In this document: positions 46,058 through 58,530 of the stretch, in pieces | Layout of the letters: each line of letters opens with the position of its first letter | How positions within the stretch are numbered: the stretch's first letter is position 1 | Assembly (NCBI RefSeq): GCF_001632365.1 | Contig: NW_024468573.1 | Span: 67,834-131,833, forward strand | From: Laetiporus sulphureus 93-53 | Taxonomy: Eukaryota > Basidiomycota > Agaricomycetes > Polyporales > Laetiporaceae | Length of the DNA: 64,000 nt | Direction: 5' to 3' | Position numbers and translations under genes: made by a program | Notes under the pieces: generated by a model | The model's database searches: none | What the model saw: only the letters and a program-made list of their open reading frames with translations | Told to the model about the DNA's origin: nothing

Positions 46058-47523
46058 GCCGATGCGGGTTTTGGCAGACTTTTCAAAGCCGACTGACTTT
46101 CGCCGAGGAGAATGCACAGTGTGCAGAAGATCGAATTGGATCGAGATTCGATTTCAGCGTTGATCACGTGGTTGTCAAACCCAAATTATGGCCAGGTTCC
46201 GCATCGCGCATGTACTATATGTACAAGTTCATGTACTCTTTTCTTTCTGATTGTGTGCGGGCTTATCCGTCAAACAATGCTGGAAGACGGTAATTCGCCG
46301 GAGTTAGCTGAAATCACAGTTTCCTACCGCTTCAGAAGTCCCGCCGGGTCCGCACAAATGTAGTGTCCAGTCGATTTAAATTGAGATGTCAAGTGACTGG
46401 AAGTTAAGTTCGTGTGTATGGGCCTCGAAAGCGGTCTCATCACAACTCTGACTTCTGTGGTGCTATAGAACAACTGTTCAGAAAGTCGGAGCGAAGATGA
46501 GACAGCACTGGCAGCACAATCATAATTGCGCAAAGTATCAAGTATTTCAAAACCTTGGCAAGAAGTGACGGCATAGTCCTGCGTAGTAAGTTCAAGGTTC
46601 TTAAGTGCTATTCTCTCTATAAGCATGCCGGCAACTTTCTGTTCAGTGTTCATACTAAATCATACATGTTTGAGGATACTGCATAATCACATCTGTCGAC
46701 GAGATCATGCATTAGAGCTGGTGCATCTAATTCATGGACCTCACCTTACTCTGTAAATGTTTCAACATTTTCTCTTGCCTCCAATCAGATATCCTTCACA
46801 GCTGCTATTAGGTCTGTTCCGTACCCCAATGTTAAGTTCAGGCTGAACATACATTTTAGCATTCGACATCTGGATGAGCTGCATCGGATAAACGTTTAGC
46901 GTCATAGAACTCGACAACACAGGGCAGCAATAAAGACGACATTACTCGCAGAATCCAGCCAAAGAGGTTACTTGCACAGGAATGTAGCCCCGCGTTCAGC
47001 TTGTCCCGCCGTTTTATTTCCTTGAGGATTCTTACAACAATATACAACCAGCCGTTCAAACACAACCGCTCATTTGCACTCCCGGCTAATTCTCTCTGGC
47101 CCAAATCCGGTTTGCTGGCTGAACGTCCATATTTTAAATTGAGCCTATCCGTTCCACCCACACAATCAATTCAAATTACGCATCCCTTCAGATGACAGAG
47201 GCTTTCGTTTGTGCGTTCGAGTAACCGTACTGCTCCTTCAAATTCCAACAACATCTGTCGATGGTATTCAGCGTTCAGCGCTCAGCATCGGTACAAGAAA
47301 CCACTGCTGCTCACCTCCAACAAAATAACAAGACGCCTAACTTTACAGTACTTCACCAGAATCGCCCCGAAAACTAAATGGATAATTGACGCCTTGTGGG
47401 AACAGTAGAGGCGTGGAAAGGAATCCAGGCTAATCGCAGGTAATAGAAGTGAGATAGAGCGATTTGTCCGAAACTCAATTGAAGGGGAAAGTGTCCATGG
47501 GGTGCGACTCATAGTAGCCCACC
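46058..47523. other. Intergenic stretch with a gene fragment
   Basis: No complete gene seen. It contains the glucosidase II fragment described separately. Confidence 0.4.
46655..46905 (+). pseudogene. Duplicated N-terminal fragment of glucosidase II alpha
   Basis: About 46685-46850 aligns, same orientation, with 51828-51990 of the intact glucosidase gene 5 kb away; roughly four in five bases agree over 136 bp, weaker outside. The translation gives [16 protein letters not shown] against [16 protein letters not shown] in the intact protein, and ISFTAAIRSVPYPNVKFRL against [19 protein letters not shown]. The frame is open until a TAG near 46900 but there is no signal peptide and no catalytic domain, so it is a dead fragment. 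Confidence 0.75.
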
Positions 47524-48284
47524 CTACAAACCACGCGTGCGATCCATCTCCCTGCATCGATCCATCAGCCCACCCCACCTTGGATGATCTCCCCATCCAC
47601 GAGCAAAATTGAGCGCCGCGAGGAACATCTGTCTCACGCACTTATCGAATCCAATCCCGCCGTTGCCCGTAGCAAGGTCCGTCATGAGGACCCTCTTGAT
47701 CGGCTCTGCTCCGTTCGGTCTCTCGCCTTCGTTCCACTGCCAGAGCGCGGTGAGGAGGTTCCACATGCTGTCGTAGACGAGATCGATGTGCCAGCTGACG
47801 TCCTCTGGAGTGCGCATAGTTGAAACGACGGCGAGGACCTTGCATCGAGCGTGCACGAGGCAGGAGGGAGGTAACCTCGATGTCGGCTTTTGAGTACGTC
47901 CTGCACGGCGTTGGTAAGAGTCCAGATGTCTTTGTCCACAGAGAAAATTCGGGAGAGCGCCATGTCATACTTGCGGCATATAATTCAGCTGTTTTGTTTG
48001 AACACAAGGGCCGTGAACACCACTCACTCACCCTCCATCCATGATCCGAACGCATTCGCAGGCGACACCAAACATTCGAAGGTCCCAAACTCCTGTGCAA
48101 GCGCCGCGGGATCTAACTTTGCCTCTTTAACCTTAAAGCGTGACGATACGGGCTCCGGCAAGTCCTTGAGCGCGGCGAGCCAGGAGTCACAAAGCGAAGG
48201 TTGGGTCACCTTCGTACGGGGATTGGTGCGTGGAGAAGGAGCAATGAGGACAAATTCGGGCAAAACGGAAGCGTCAGGCTCCAT
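47524..48284 (-). pseudogene. Macro-domain-like gene with damaged frame
   Basis: ATG at 48282-48284 (MEPDASVLPEFVLIAPSP). The ADP-ribose-binding macro fold is indicated by FECLVSPANAFGSWMEG (the SPAN-(S/A)FG-(x)-M-(D/E)-GG strand-loop), YDMALSRIF, DIWTLTNAVQDVLKSRHRGY, LPPASCTL, VSTMRTPEDVSWHIDLVYDS, MWNLLTALWQWN and VLMTDLATGNGGIGFDKCVR. Two places fail: the donor after MEG cannot be joined to YDMALS with a standard GT..AG intron in frame, and SCTLD to CKVLAVVSTM needs a frame change in too little space for an intron, with about 20 family residues missing. So it is probably a recently broken gene; sequencing error is possible. Family members bind or hydrolyse ADP-ribose. Confidence 0.6.
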
Positions 48285-48342
48285 GTCGTGATTAAGTCTT
48301 GAGCAAAATTGCTGTATGGCTAAGACACACAAGCTGGGTGGG

Positions 48343-48365
48343 ATATATATATATATATATATATA
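48343..48365. repeat. AT dinucleotide microsatellite
   Basis: About eleven uninterrupted AT units immediately upstream of the macro-domain gene. Confidence 0.9.
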
Positions 48366-48690
48366 CCAGGATCAGGCGCTTAGGTCCTCAGATACATCAG
48401 TTCGGAATCGATCCGAATTCGCCGTATTTTTGGCATATCCACGATATTAGTATACAGAGCCGCTCAATTGCGAACGGCAACACAAAAGAGAACATCCTTA
48501 AACTAACCTGAACGTTTTGCAGCTGAAGTCTTCAGTGGGAACGTCACCGAACAGTAGCAAGCAAAACACACGAGTGAGCATAACAATGTTGAGCTTGGCA
48601 GACATAATTTGATAACCTTGGCTACAAATTCAACACAACTCTGTCAAATACGTACTTCACGTTTCTCGTCAACTACTAGACGGCACACAG

Positions 48691-49154
48691 TCATGCCTTG
48701 CTCGCCCGCTGGTGCTGTCCAGAAATGGCGATGACAGCCCACTCAACTGCATCGCGATGCCCAAACTGCTGCTCGTCGTGCCCTGACCGCTTCGTGATCG
48801 CTTCTGCGAGGTCAGGCTTGATGTGCAACTTGAGAAACGCGTCGCGCATCTCGGACACTGCTCCATGTACATGTCGAGGTCAGCGAGAGTGGCAATGGAA
48901 CGAGTAAGTATGAAGTAAGCGTACGGTTGTACACATTCGTGAGAGACCCCAGGTTGATGTCCGCGTACCAATGATCTTCGATGAAACCGACCGGGTCCTT
49001 AATCATCCGTTCATGCTCACTCTTGTGCCGGGTGGCAAGCTCCTCCGCGTACGCCTCGGAAATGCCACAGGAAGTCAGCGCTGCGTGAGTCGGTCAATGT
49101 GGAAGTATTGAGCCTGCCAGCCGGTGGCCTACCCTTGACGGGTTCAGACGCCAT
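48691..49154 (-). CDS. Small three-exon protein of unknown function
   Basis: ATG at 49152-49154. Exons join cleanly: MASEPVK, then ALTSCGISEAYAEELATRHK, SEHERMIKDPVGFIEDHWYA, DINLGSLTNVYN, and after a second intron LSEMRDAFLKLHIKPDLAEA, ITKRSGHDEQQFGHRDAVEW and AVIAISGQHQRASKA, stop at 48691-48693. About 120 residues, soluble, mostly helical and charged. Both introns (about 49084-49132 and 48859-48926) have good GT..CAG borders and splicing keeps one frame, which supports a real gene. I do not recognise the family. Confidence 0.6.
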
Positions 49155-50025
49155 GGTTGCTTTTCAGTGATGTCGCTAACGTCGCAATCGACGGGAAAGA
49201 GAAAGCGTGTCTTACGATGAGTGCGAAGGGGCAGTACTTGAAGGGGGTTCATTGGAGCGGACGGCTGTCCTATTGTATTAACGTTAGTAGATTACGTAAA
49301 GTAGCCGAAGAAGCGGTGTCTTCTAATGAGCCTGGAGTGTTTGGACTTGGAGTGTCTTTTGCCTAAGCCCAGAATGTTTTTCCGTTCCACTCTATAGAGC
49401 GGTCAAACCGTATCCCCATCACACCAAACTTCTCGAATATATCCTCAACATGCCAAACTTCTCAAACTCCACATCTGTGCACCGAAACATGCTTTTCCCT
49501 TTTTATTCTGCCAAATGAGTCTTTCCACACCATGCAGCTGCGCGTCATACATATATACAGAGTAAGTCTGTTAATCAGAATCAGCCTATTAGGTCTCCCC
49601 TCAATAAAACGAAATAAAGAAGAGAAAAAAAAAGGAAAGAAAGTCGCTTTAGGTTCATTGACGTGTTGAATGACCAACTACGGATGTTGGGAAGACAGCT
49701 GTTCAGCAGTCGTTCCGACACGTCCGCTCGAGGCTCGAATCTAGCTGGCAGTCTAGCTGGCAATCAGTGTACCCGTGACCACATTCAATTCAATACAAAC
49801 CTTACGGGACTTCTTGATGAAGACGAGCGGGTCACTTGGCACACTTTGCTAGTCCACGCTCCCCACTGTAGCGGCGGAAGAGGGCCTTACGAAAACACAC
49901 TATCACTTCTCCTTGATGGAACACGGAAACACTCTGCCAAACAAAGAAGCGCTTCTATGTTTCCCTAATATCAGCGTTTTGCGATATATGTTCCATAGGA
50001 ATCACTCCTGGTGCGCAGCACTACC
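49155..50025. other. Intergenic stretch, no gene seen
   Basis: Divergent upstream region of the small gene and of the ART-like gene. Contains a repeated TCTAGCTGGCA at about 49739-49760. Confidence 0.35.
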
Positions 50026-50815
50026 ATGACCGAGTACGATCCCCACAAGACTACGCGGGAGGAGCTGGTCGAGCGCAAGGCCCCTGCAACACCCACCTTC
50101 TACCTCCACCACGGCACAGATGTCTCGTCGGGCATAGAGATCCACGCCGACGGGCTCAAGCTTATCACGGGCAGGTTCCATGACTTCGCTGTGGGTCCAA
50201 ACACCGCCTTCAACATTTTTTCATGTGAAGGATGATGAAAACATTGAAGGGAGATTAGATAAACTATTAATAATCATTTTATCTCACCACCTCGCGCGAT
50301 CTCGCCATCCGGTACGCGAGGGAGCGTGCCGCTACGACGAAAGAAAAAACTGGCGCATTGGTGGCCGTCACCTTGTCGCGGGAGGCCGTGAAACTGTATG
50401 AATTCGACGGCAATGACATTAAGGCTGAAGTTGAGAAGTGGAAGGAGGTGAGTACCAAAAAGTTTCAAATGACTTGTAGAGGAATGTTGTATTGAAGAGA
50501 CTGCTGAATTCCTAGTTGGTGAATCACAACCGCGACAGAAAGCGCAAGGATAAAGAACAGCACCCACTAGTCAAGACACACGACGTTATCGGAGGTTGGA
50601 TCTCGACGGTCAGCAGAGAACGTGAGTCTAACGTATTGGCCCTACAGCCTGCATGCGATACTTGATGATTGATATGGGTCATTTGCACAGATGGCCGGAT
50701 CCCTGTGGCATACGTCTCCGATGAATCAGGGAAACACCATTTCGATTGGCAGTACGTCGCCATCAGCGTGGCGGGACTTCACGCACTCTCCGACGTGCGT
50801 GTGGAATCGGTGTAA
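50026..50815 (+). pseudogene. ADP-ribosyltransferase-fold-like (DUF3990-like) gene, disrupted
   Basis: Starts at ATG 50026 (MTEYDPHKTTREELVE). TPTFYLHHGTDVSSGIEIHA, DGLKLITGRFHDFAVGP resembles the opening of ART-fold DUF3990-type proteins (a YHGT strand then a GRxHDF turn). Downstream, in a different frame, SRDLAIRYARERAATTKEKT, ALVAVTLSREAVKLYEF, EVEKWKE, LVNHNRDRKRKDKEQ and HDVIGGWIS follow as the family would predict, ending VAISVAGLHALSDVRVESV. Between the halves (about 50205-50285) lies AT-rich sequence with stops in the frame and no usable splice acceptor, so the gene looks broken by an insertion. The 3' introns splice normally. Family assignment is from motif memory only. Confidence 0.4.
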
Positions 50816-51733
50816 CTTGCATAAGCGGGAGATGCTGACTGATACGCGATTCGCGAGTGACATTTCGCTTCCACTACCGACTAATGTGAAACCTGAGAAA
50901 TGTTCCGCAGGAGTATTGACTCACAACTCCGAAAAATCATGAAGGTTCGAGAGAAGTGCTCACTGGCAAAAAAGAAATGTTCGTTGACATCCTCAGCTGT
51001 AGCCCGAGAAGTTGCATTCTGTTATGCAATTTCTGAGTAACACCACATTTATATTTTCCTCGTCCACGAGGCATCCCCAGCTTGGCTCTGTGCTCATTAT
51101 TCGCTGTTCTGGAGCAAGACTCTGTAGTTGCCTGCTGTGCCATTCGTCGATCGTAGGCTACAGCTGCTTAAGACAAGCTTGAAGCCATTATTGTCATTGC
51201 TACGTGTTCAGCCAGTTTCTCACTGCATAACTTCGTCAGGGCTTCTTTGCTGAATGCTCTACGTATGGTACAAGGCCCGGAAGTCCTGCCTTACTTTTGG
51301 ACCTCTTTCAAGTTGTGTCGCTAGTCGGGGCAGATTTTTATAACGTCCGGTGATCGAGAAACTCGTTGCGACTTCAAGCAATAGTCCATGCAAGACGTGA
51401 TTGGCATGGGACTTATGTTTGTGATGGGATGAGGCGCAATCGGGTCGATTTAGAGTATCGGCAAGCTGCAGTCATTGTGGAATCAGCCTGCGCGGTGACG
51501 CCTACGAAACGTCCACCAAGGTCACCGGGACATCGTTATTTCGCAAAAGCATGAATGAATTGATCGTAACTCTACTGTGAGCGAGATGAACCTTTCAGCC
51601 ACTTCGGCGCGCGACGGTATGTATGCGCCCCACGTGATCGCGTCGCGCCTATCATTGGTGACACGCGGCGTCAATGCACGCTCGTCCTCCCAATCACCTT
51701 GTCTTGCTGGCGGGAGCGACTGACACTGCAAGC
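50816..51733. other. Intergenic stretch, no gene seen
   Basis: Promoter side of the glucosidase II gene. Only short frames. Confidence 0.4.
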
Positions 51734-54700
51734 ATGCGGTTGTTCCACCTGCTAGTGCTACTCTGCTCCGTGCCAGCATCAATTGCAGTCAAGTCTTCAG
51801 ATTTTAAGACATGTTCTCAGGCTGCATTCTGTCGACGAGGTCGTGCGTTAGCCGACAGAGCTGATGCAGCTAGCTCATGGACCTCACCTTACTCTGTCAA
51901 TGCTTCAACTCTTTCTCTTGCCCCTGATCAGGCATCTTTCACAGCTGCTATCAAATCTGCTCTGTACCCCGATATCAAGTTCGGGCTGGATGTGCGGATT
52001 CACGACGATGGCGCCGTCAGAGTCCGTATGGACGAGGAAGACGGTCTGAGGAAGAGATACGACGGCGCGGCGTCTTGGGCACTGGTTTCTGAGCCCGCGA
52101 TTAGCAAAAACATCAAGTGGTCAATTGGACCGACCGAGGCTCGTGCAAAGTACGGTGAGAACGGAGATGTCGAAGTCGTGGTGGCTTTCCAGCCTCTCAA
52201 GGTGACCTTACTGCGCGATGGCAAGGAGCAGGTTGTTCTCAATGGTCGCGGCCTCCTGCACATGGAACACTTCCGCAATAAGCAGGAAAGCGATGAGAAT
52301 ACCCCCGTTGATGCGCCGGTGGAGGATGGCCAAGTGGTCATGCAGGTCAATAACCGCGCTTGGTTCGAGGGTGATAGCGAAGACGGTTATTGGGAGGAGA
52401 AGTTCGGTACATGGACGGATTCCAAGCCTAAGGGCCCGGAGTCCTTATCTATCGACATCGCCTTTCCCAATCATGGTCATGTCTATGGCATTCCCCAGCA
52501 CGCGACACGCCTCTCGCTCCCAACTACTCGTGGAGAGGAAGCGTACTATTCCGACCCCTACCGACTGTATAATACGGACGTATTTGAGTATCTCGCCGAC
52601 TCGCCCATGTCGCTGTACGGGTCGATTCCAGTTATGCACGCCCATTCCGTGGACTCGACCGTCGCTATCTTCGATGCCGTAGCATCTGAGACCTGGATCG
52701 ACGTCGCGCATCCGAGACCTGGCGCCACAGAGACCCACTGGATCTCCGAATCTGGCATCCTAGATATTTTCATCATGCCTGGACCAACGCCTGTAGACAT
52801 TTTTACGCAATACACGAAGCTTACGGGGACGCCGTCGCTGCCTGCACTCTGGGCTCTTGGATATCATCAGTGCAGGTGGAACTACATCAGCTCGGACGAT
52901 GTACGCCACGTGCAGAAGGGCTTCGACCAGGAGGACATGCCAGTTGATGTCTTCTGGCTAGACATAGAGTATGCCGAGGACCATAAGTACTTCATATGGG
53001 ACAAGAGGACTTTCCCGGACCCGGTCGACATGACGCATGACGTCGAGGCCATCGGACGCAAGGTTAGTTACTCCAACTGCTGCAGAGTTACTTATCGATT
53101 TCTAATGGACGTTCACAGATGGTCGTCATTGTCGATCCTCACTTAAAACGAACGGCTGACTATCCAGTCTACGAGGAAGCCAAAGAACTCGGCGTGTTGG
53201 TAAAGTCGGCGAGCGGCGACAATGACTACGAAGGCTGGTGTTGGAGCGGGAGCAGCTCCTGGATTGACTTCTTCAACCCGAAAAGCTGGGGCTGGTGGAA
53301 GGGGGTTTTCAAGACGGTGTCGCAGAATGGGCATTGGAGCTGGACAGAGAGTACCGTCGACACATACATTTGGAACGACATGAACGAGGTGAGGGCGGCC
53401 TCGCTGTTTGGCTTCGAGGACACACGTTGACGATAGGACTATAGCCGTCTGTGTTCAACGGACCTGAGATCAGCATGCCGCGTGACAACATCCACTATGG
53501 CGGTTGGGAGCATCGTGACATTCACAACATCAACGGAATGCTCTTGGTACACTCTCATATATTCCACTACTTTTAAATTGGCTCACAGTTCAATGTGCAG
53601 CACAACATGACGTCGCAAGCCCTTATGGCACGCACGGATCCACCGAAGCGTCCCTTCGTCCTGACTCGCTCCTTTTACGCCGGTTCTCAGCGTTTCGGCG
53701 CGATGTGGACTGGTGACAACCTTGGCACATGGGAGCACATGGCGGCTGGTGTCCGTATGGTGCTTGCAAACAACATCGGCGGGTTCAGCTTTGCTGGGTG
53801 TACGTTGTGTGTTTGTTTCTACTGAAAATAGCTGACAATGACATACCTCTTCAGCCGATGTAGGAGGATTCTTCGGTAACCCGGAGCCAGAGATGCTGGT
53901 GCGCTGGTACGAAGTTGGGATCTTCTCGCCGTTCTTCCGGGCGCATGCGCACATCGACACGAAGCGTCGCGAACCGTACCTCCTCGATGAGCCGTACAAG
54001 AGCATGATCCGTGGCCTCCTCCGCCTGCGATACAGCATGTTGCCCATGTGGTACACCGCCTTCCGAGAGACGAGCGTCACGGGTCTGCCTGTGTTGCGGC
54101 CGCACTACGTGGTATTCCCGCGGGACGAGTCCGGTCTCGCAATCGACGACCAGTTTTTCGTCGGGAGCTCTGGGCTGCTGGTGAAGCCTGTGACGGAGAA
54201 GGGCGTGACGGAGACCTCGATTTACCTCCCAGAGAACGAGGTGAGGACGCGATAATGCTAAATCGACGAGATACGTCCGGCGCTGATGTTGATCTGGCAC
54301 AGGTGTACTACGACTACTACTCGCACGATGCATACAGGGGCACTTCCGCCGGCAAGGAGGTCGTTGTTCCTGCCGACCTAAGCAAGACTCCCCTCCTCGT
54401 CCATGGGGGTTCGATCATCCCTACGCGCGAGCGGCCAAGGAGATCCTCTCCACTCATGCACTACGACCCCTTCACTCTGCGGGTGGCCCTGAGCCAGGAC
54501 GGTGCAGCGCGGGGCGAGCTTTACCTCGACGACGGTGTAACGTTCTCGCATCAGGATGGCAACTTCATCTGGCGAGAGTTCACGGCCGACAAGATCGACA
54601 GCACTGCAAAGAGCGTCCGAATCGTAAGTCGTGATCTGGCCACGGCTAGACCAGACGAAGCTGTTGATGGAGTGGCGTTGGCAAAATACGACGAGTCGAA

Positions 54701-54923
54701 CGCGTTCACGAGGGACATAGTCGGCGTGCGGGTGGAGAGGATCGTCGTGCTCGGCTTGGCTGGAAAGCCTACGCGTGTTGAGGTAGCGGGCAGGAAGTTG
54801 TACTGGGAGTACGCGCCTGGTATCGCGGCGTCGGACAAAAGGGAAGGCGTGGCGAGTGTTCTGGTCATTAAAGACCCAGGCATGAGCATCGTCAGCGATT
54901 GGGAGCTTACCATCCAGGCTTGA
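51734..54923 (+). CDS. ROT2: Glucosidase II alpha subunit (GH31)
   Basis: ER enzyme that trims the two inner alpha-1,3-glucoses from N-glycans in the calnexin cycle. ATG 51734-51736 opens a signal peptide ([20 protein letters not shown]) and the family start [16 protein letters not shown]. The GH31 N-domain has [18 protein letters not shown] and [18 protein letters not shown]; the barrel has [35 protein letters not shown], the nucleophile Asp in [15 protein letters not shown] (restored by splicing), [17 protein letters not shown] with the acid/base Asp, [20 protein letters not shown] and [20 protein letters not shown] beta-domain tail ends ELTIQA, TGA at 54921-54923. Six exons, about 960 residues, no HDEL as expected for the alpha subunit, which is retained through its beta partner. 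Confidence 0.95.
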
Positions 54924-55466
54924 TAGACAGCAAGCTCCAAGTGTATACCAGATAGTTGAATACCATGTACTTTCCCTATGTCTGCATTGGACAGGGCGCA
55001 AACTTGTATCTGTACGGGTGCATGACCAGGCTACCGATCGTCCTACATCATTGCTCTTGGCCCGAGAGCTCCTGAATGCTTCAATTGAGCAGGGGAACGA
55101 TTGTAATTCTCGGTCATCCGAGCAGGTGGCGCCCTTGGATATGACATTGCATTACACTATTAAAAAATAACCAAACAGATGTGCAAACAATAGGCTGGGC
55201 AAATGCGCCTGACAAGAAAGATGCGGGGTATGTTGCGTGTGTACCAATATGGGGGAGCAGCAAATTATCGCTGCACGAAGTATTGGGGAAGGGGAGGGGG
55301 GGAATAAGGGGCGAGGGACAATCCGGAGTAGGGATGAAAGCGTGAAATTTAGCATGTTGTCGTATACACATTAGCAAGCAAGCGACGTAGGCGTACAGGC
55401 ATGAGAATACAACAGCTAATAATGCAAGTCGCAAAGCGGAAGGGAAGAAGGAAATTGGACCCATGA
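54924..55466. other. Convergent 3' ends, no gene seen
   Basis: Between the ends of the glucosidase and PH-domain genes. Short frames, a GGGGAAGGGG stretch near 55285. Confidence 0.4.
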
Positions 55467-58400
55467 TCAAGCGGTGGCCGTCGTTGTGGCGTTTTGCCCG
55501 GATTCGGACTGTAATGCAATGACGCGGGTGGCGCCGGTGGCGCCAGCTGCGGCAGCGCGTGCTCGTCTGCGACGACGTCTACGAACGAATACAAGTCAAG
55601 TCAGTTCTGCCATACGGAAGAAACAGGAACACGCACCGAGGAAAGATAGGTCCTTTAGGCATCGGCCGCTCGTCCAGGTCAAGCGCGACATTCGTCCCAG
55701 CCTGTATGCCCTGCATTTACACGCGACTTTGTATCAATCCTGCCACAGTGAAGGTCAGGACGCACCTCTATCCAATCAATGACAGCGGCCACGTCCTGCG
55801 CCTGCAACAAAAACTGCTCCCCCTCCACGCGCACTCGAATGACATTCTTTCGCTTCGTGTAATCGCTCGCCAGCCCGCTCTCTGCATGCTGCAGAGTGTA
55901 CGCACGAATAAGGTCCTTCGGGTTCGGCTCCAGGAGCGACTTGGAGTTTTCTGTCGCTGCGTGATGCAGGAGCCGCGAACGGAGGAACGACGAGCTGTCG
56001 TTCGTCGTCGACGGAGAAGTGGACACCGTCGAGCGCGTATTCGAAGACGCGAAGCTCGACTGGCGCGTTGTAGGAGATATTTCGGTGGAGTTGCGCGGGA
56101 CAGCGGTGATAGCGAAAGGATCTTCTTGCGGGGCGTCCATACTGGCACGTGGGCGCGCCGGACTCACAGCAACACGCTGGTGGCTTATCGAACTTGCACG
56201 GCTGTCATTCGATGAATGACCTGATCTGTTCGAGTGCGTCGATCGCGACGGATGCAACAAGCTCGCAGCGAGCTGCAACTTTGACCGCGAAGGTGGCACT
56301 GGTGGCTGGGGCGGTGGATTAATCTGCTGATTCGCGTTGGAACCAGCATCAGACCCATCGTCAGCATCCGTCTTGCCCGGACGCTCCCCGCCGCTCCTCT
56401 CCGGCCCCCGTCCTCTCACTGCACTCACCACGATGCCAGATTGCGTGACCGCCACCGTGTTCGTCACCGTGATATCGCCCACACCCACCTTCTTTTCCCA
56501 CCACTCCTCAATCGCGCTCACGCCCGCCGCGCCCGGGGGACACTTGTACACCCTGAACGCGGTACCATCGAGCACGCACAGCACCCGCCGCCACTTGCGA
56601 TCCCGCGCCTGCACGCCTGGCTTGACGAACTCGAGCTTGCGCGGCATAACCGCCGCGAGGTAGATCAAGTTTGAATAGGACGGTAAGCGCTCCTGTCCTT
56701 CTTCCTCGCGCGGCTGTATTGGAGGCGCCCGACGCGGATGGAAATCTGGGTAGGGCGGTGGGTCAGACGACATCCTGTATGTCGGCAGCGAGCGTTGCCG
56801 TCGGAGCGTAGGTGTGTCAGGTTCCTCGGGCTCTGCGCGTACTTTCGGTGCCCTCTGCTCACTGTCATCATCTGTGGACGGACCAGGCAGCAGCTTGCTT
56901 CCGCGCTGCTCAAGCATGTCGTCTATGTCAATCGTCGCCGTCGCCATCTGGTCCCTCTCTCTCTTCGATATCGATAGCAAGTCCACCATACTGCGCGATC
57001 CCAAATGGTAGAGGCCCGGTCGCGGAGACCCTGGAGACATAGGGGCGATCTGCGGCACATTCCCCAGCGCCGGGGTTCGTAGTCGCGAGCTGCCAATGAA
57101 GTCTGAAGGACGTGGTGTGCGTGCTGCTGAGGAGGTATGGCTGGTGTGTGGCCGTTTGGAGGTGAAATAGTCCGATTCGACGGGAGAAGAAGATCCAGGA
57201 CAGACGAGGGACGCGCGTAGGATATCAAGCTGTGGCGTGAAGTTTCCTCGGTTAACCTCGAATTCCTCCGTCCTCGATGTTCGCCTCGGTGAAGAGTCGA
57301 TCTGGGGAAGACCTGTTAAGCGATCTCCACGTGACCGGGGAGTATCGGGTGAGGAGTACATCTCAGTCGCTTCTTCCGCGCCTTCCTCGTCGGTTGCTGC
57401 TGCATCCGCATCGGCTTCGCGTTCAGGACTTGCATCAGGATAATCCTCGCCTTCTTCGTCCTCTTCCTCATCGAGCATCGCGTTATCGTGATCACCCTGT
57501 TGTGCGCTTTCGCTAGGCCCTCGCATGGGAAGCGCTGGAATGCTTCGAAGTGGAGCCCGTGGAGGAGGATGGATCGGCGAATTCGGCGTGATAGGCGGTA
57601 AGGTGGGCAGGTTCAGAATAGGCATAGGAGGATGGCGTGTGACGACTGAAGGGGTTAGCCGTGTGCTTCCATTCGCGGTGAAGCTGGCCATCATGGGTGG
57701 AGGAAGTGTCGCCAGCCGAGGCGCGAGGATGCGGCGATCGGACAAGCTAGGCGAGATTTGACCGGATGATAATGACTGTCGGTGTGCTGAAGGTGTCACC
57801 GCCATCGTGGGTGTCGAGACCGACGAGGCGCGGTCGTGCAGAGCGGCGCGTAAAGGCGCGTCCTCGGTGGTAGGTAGCTGTACCACATCATCATCATCAA
57901 TAGGCGAAGGCACGTCATTGATTCTGATCTCAGGCGACGTAGACATTTGCACCGTTGGCGCGTATTCCGTAATAGATGGTGTTATATGAACTGACCGTTC
58001 CGTCTGTGAAGCGCTGTGCATCCCATCCTGCGGTGGAGCCTGCGCGCTTTCGAGCGCATGATCTTCCATCGTTCTCACTGGTACGGGTGGCATAGCGTCG
58101 TGACTGGTCTTGGGTGTCATATCAGCGTGAGGTTGGGTCGTGATTGGAAGGCTATTGTGAGACCCATTCCTCAGCTGGGCAAGCCCGCTGTCAGAGGAAT
58201 CCGAGGGCGTGCGAGAGTGTCGGTCGATGTGTAGACTCGTGTGTGCGTTGGCCAACATCGCAAGGTCCTTTGCACCCAGGTCCATCGAACGCGTACTGCG
58301 TTCGAAGACCGTCGCGTCTTTATGCTTGGCGTCACCGCTCTTTCTCTTGCTGCCACGAAAATTAGACGCTTTCTTTAAGAACTGACTGGTGCGTATCTGT

Positions 58401-58530
58401 GAGAGGTTCGTGAGGGGTCACGAGCTCATCGAGACAGACGACTTGCCAGAAACTGAGAAGACCTCACATCTGCTGCTGAGTGACTCCGAGGGACTTCCTC
58501 GGCTACTGTTCCTGCATGACTTGCAGACAT
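55467..58530 (-). CDS. PH-domain protein with long disordered N-terminus
   Basis: A continuous frame of nearly 870 codons (58285 to 55679) is Ser/Pro/Thr-rich with acidic runs ([16 protein letters not shown]) for its first 520 residues. A split PH domain follows: [52 protein letters not shown], a 160-residue low-complexity insert, [40 protein letters not shown] and VIDWIE. Two more introns lead to [36 protein letters not shown] and the stop at 55467-55469. Upstream, an intron (GTGAGG..CACAG) links [20 protein letters not shown] to an exon ending SHSAAD; I used MSASHAG (58528-58530) as start, though coding-like sequence extends further. Probably binds membranes or signalling partners; polybasic tail may help. 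Resembles fungal PH proteins of unknown role. Confidence 0.8.
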
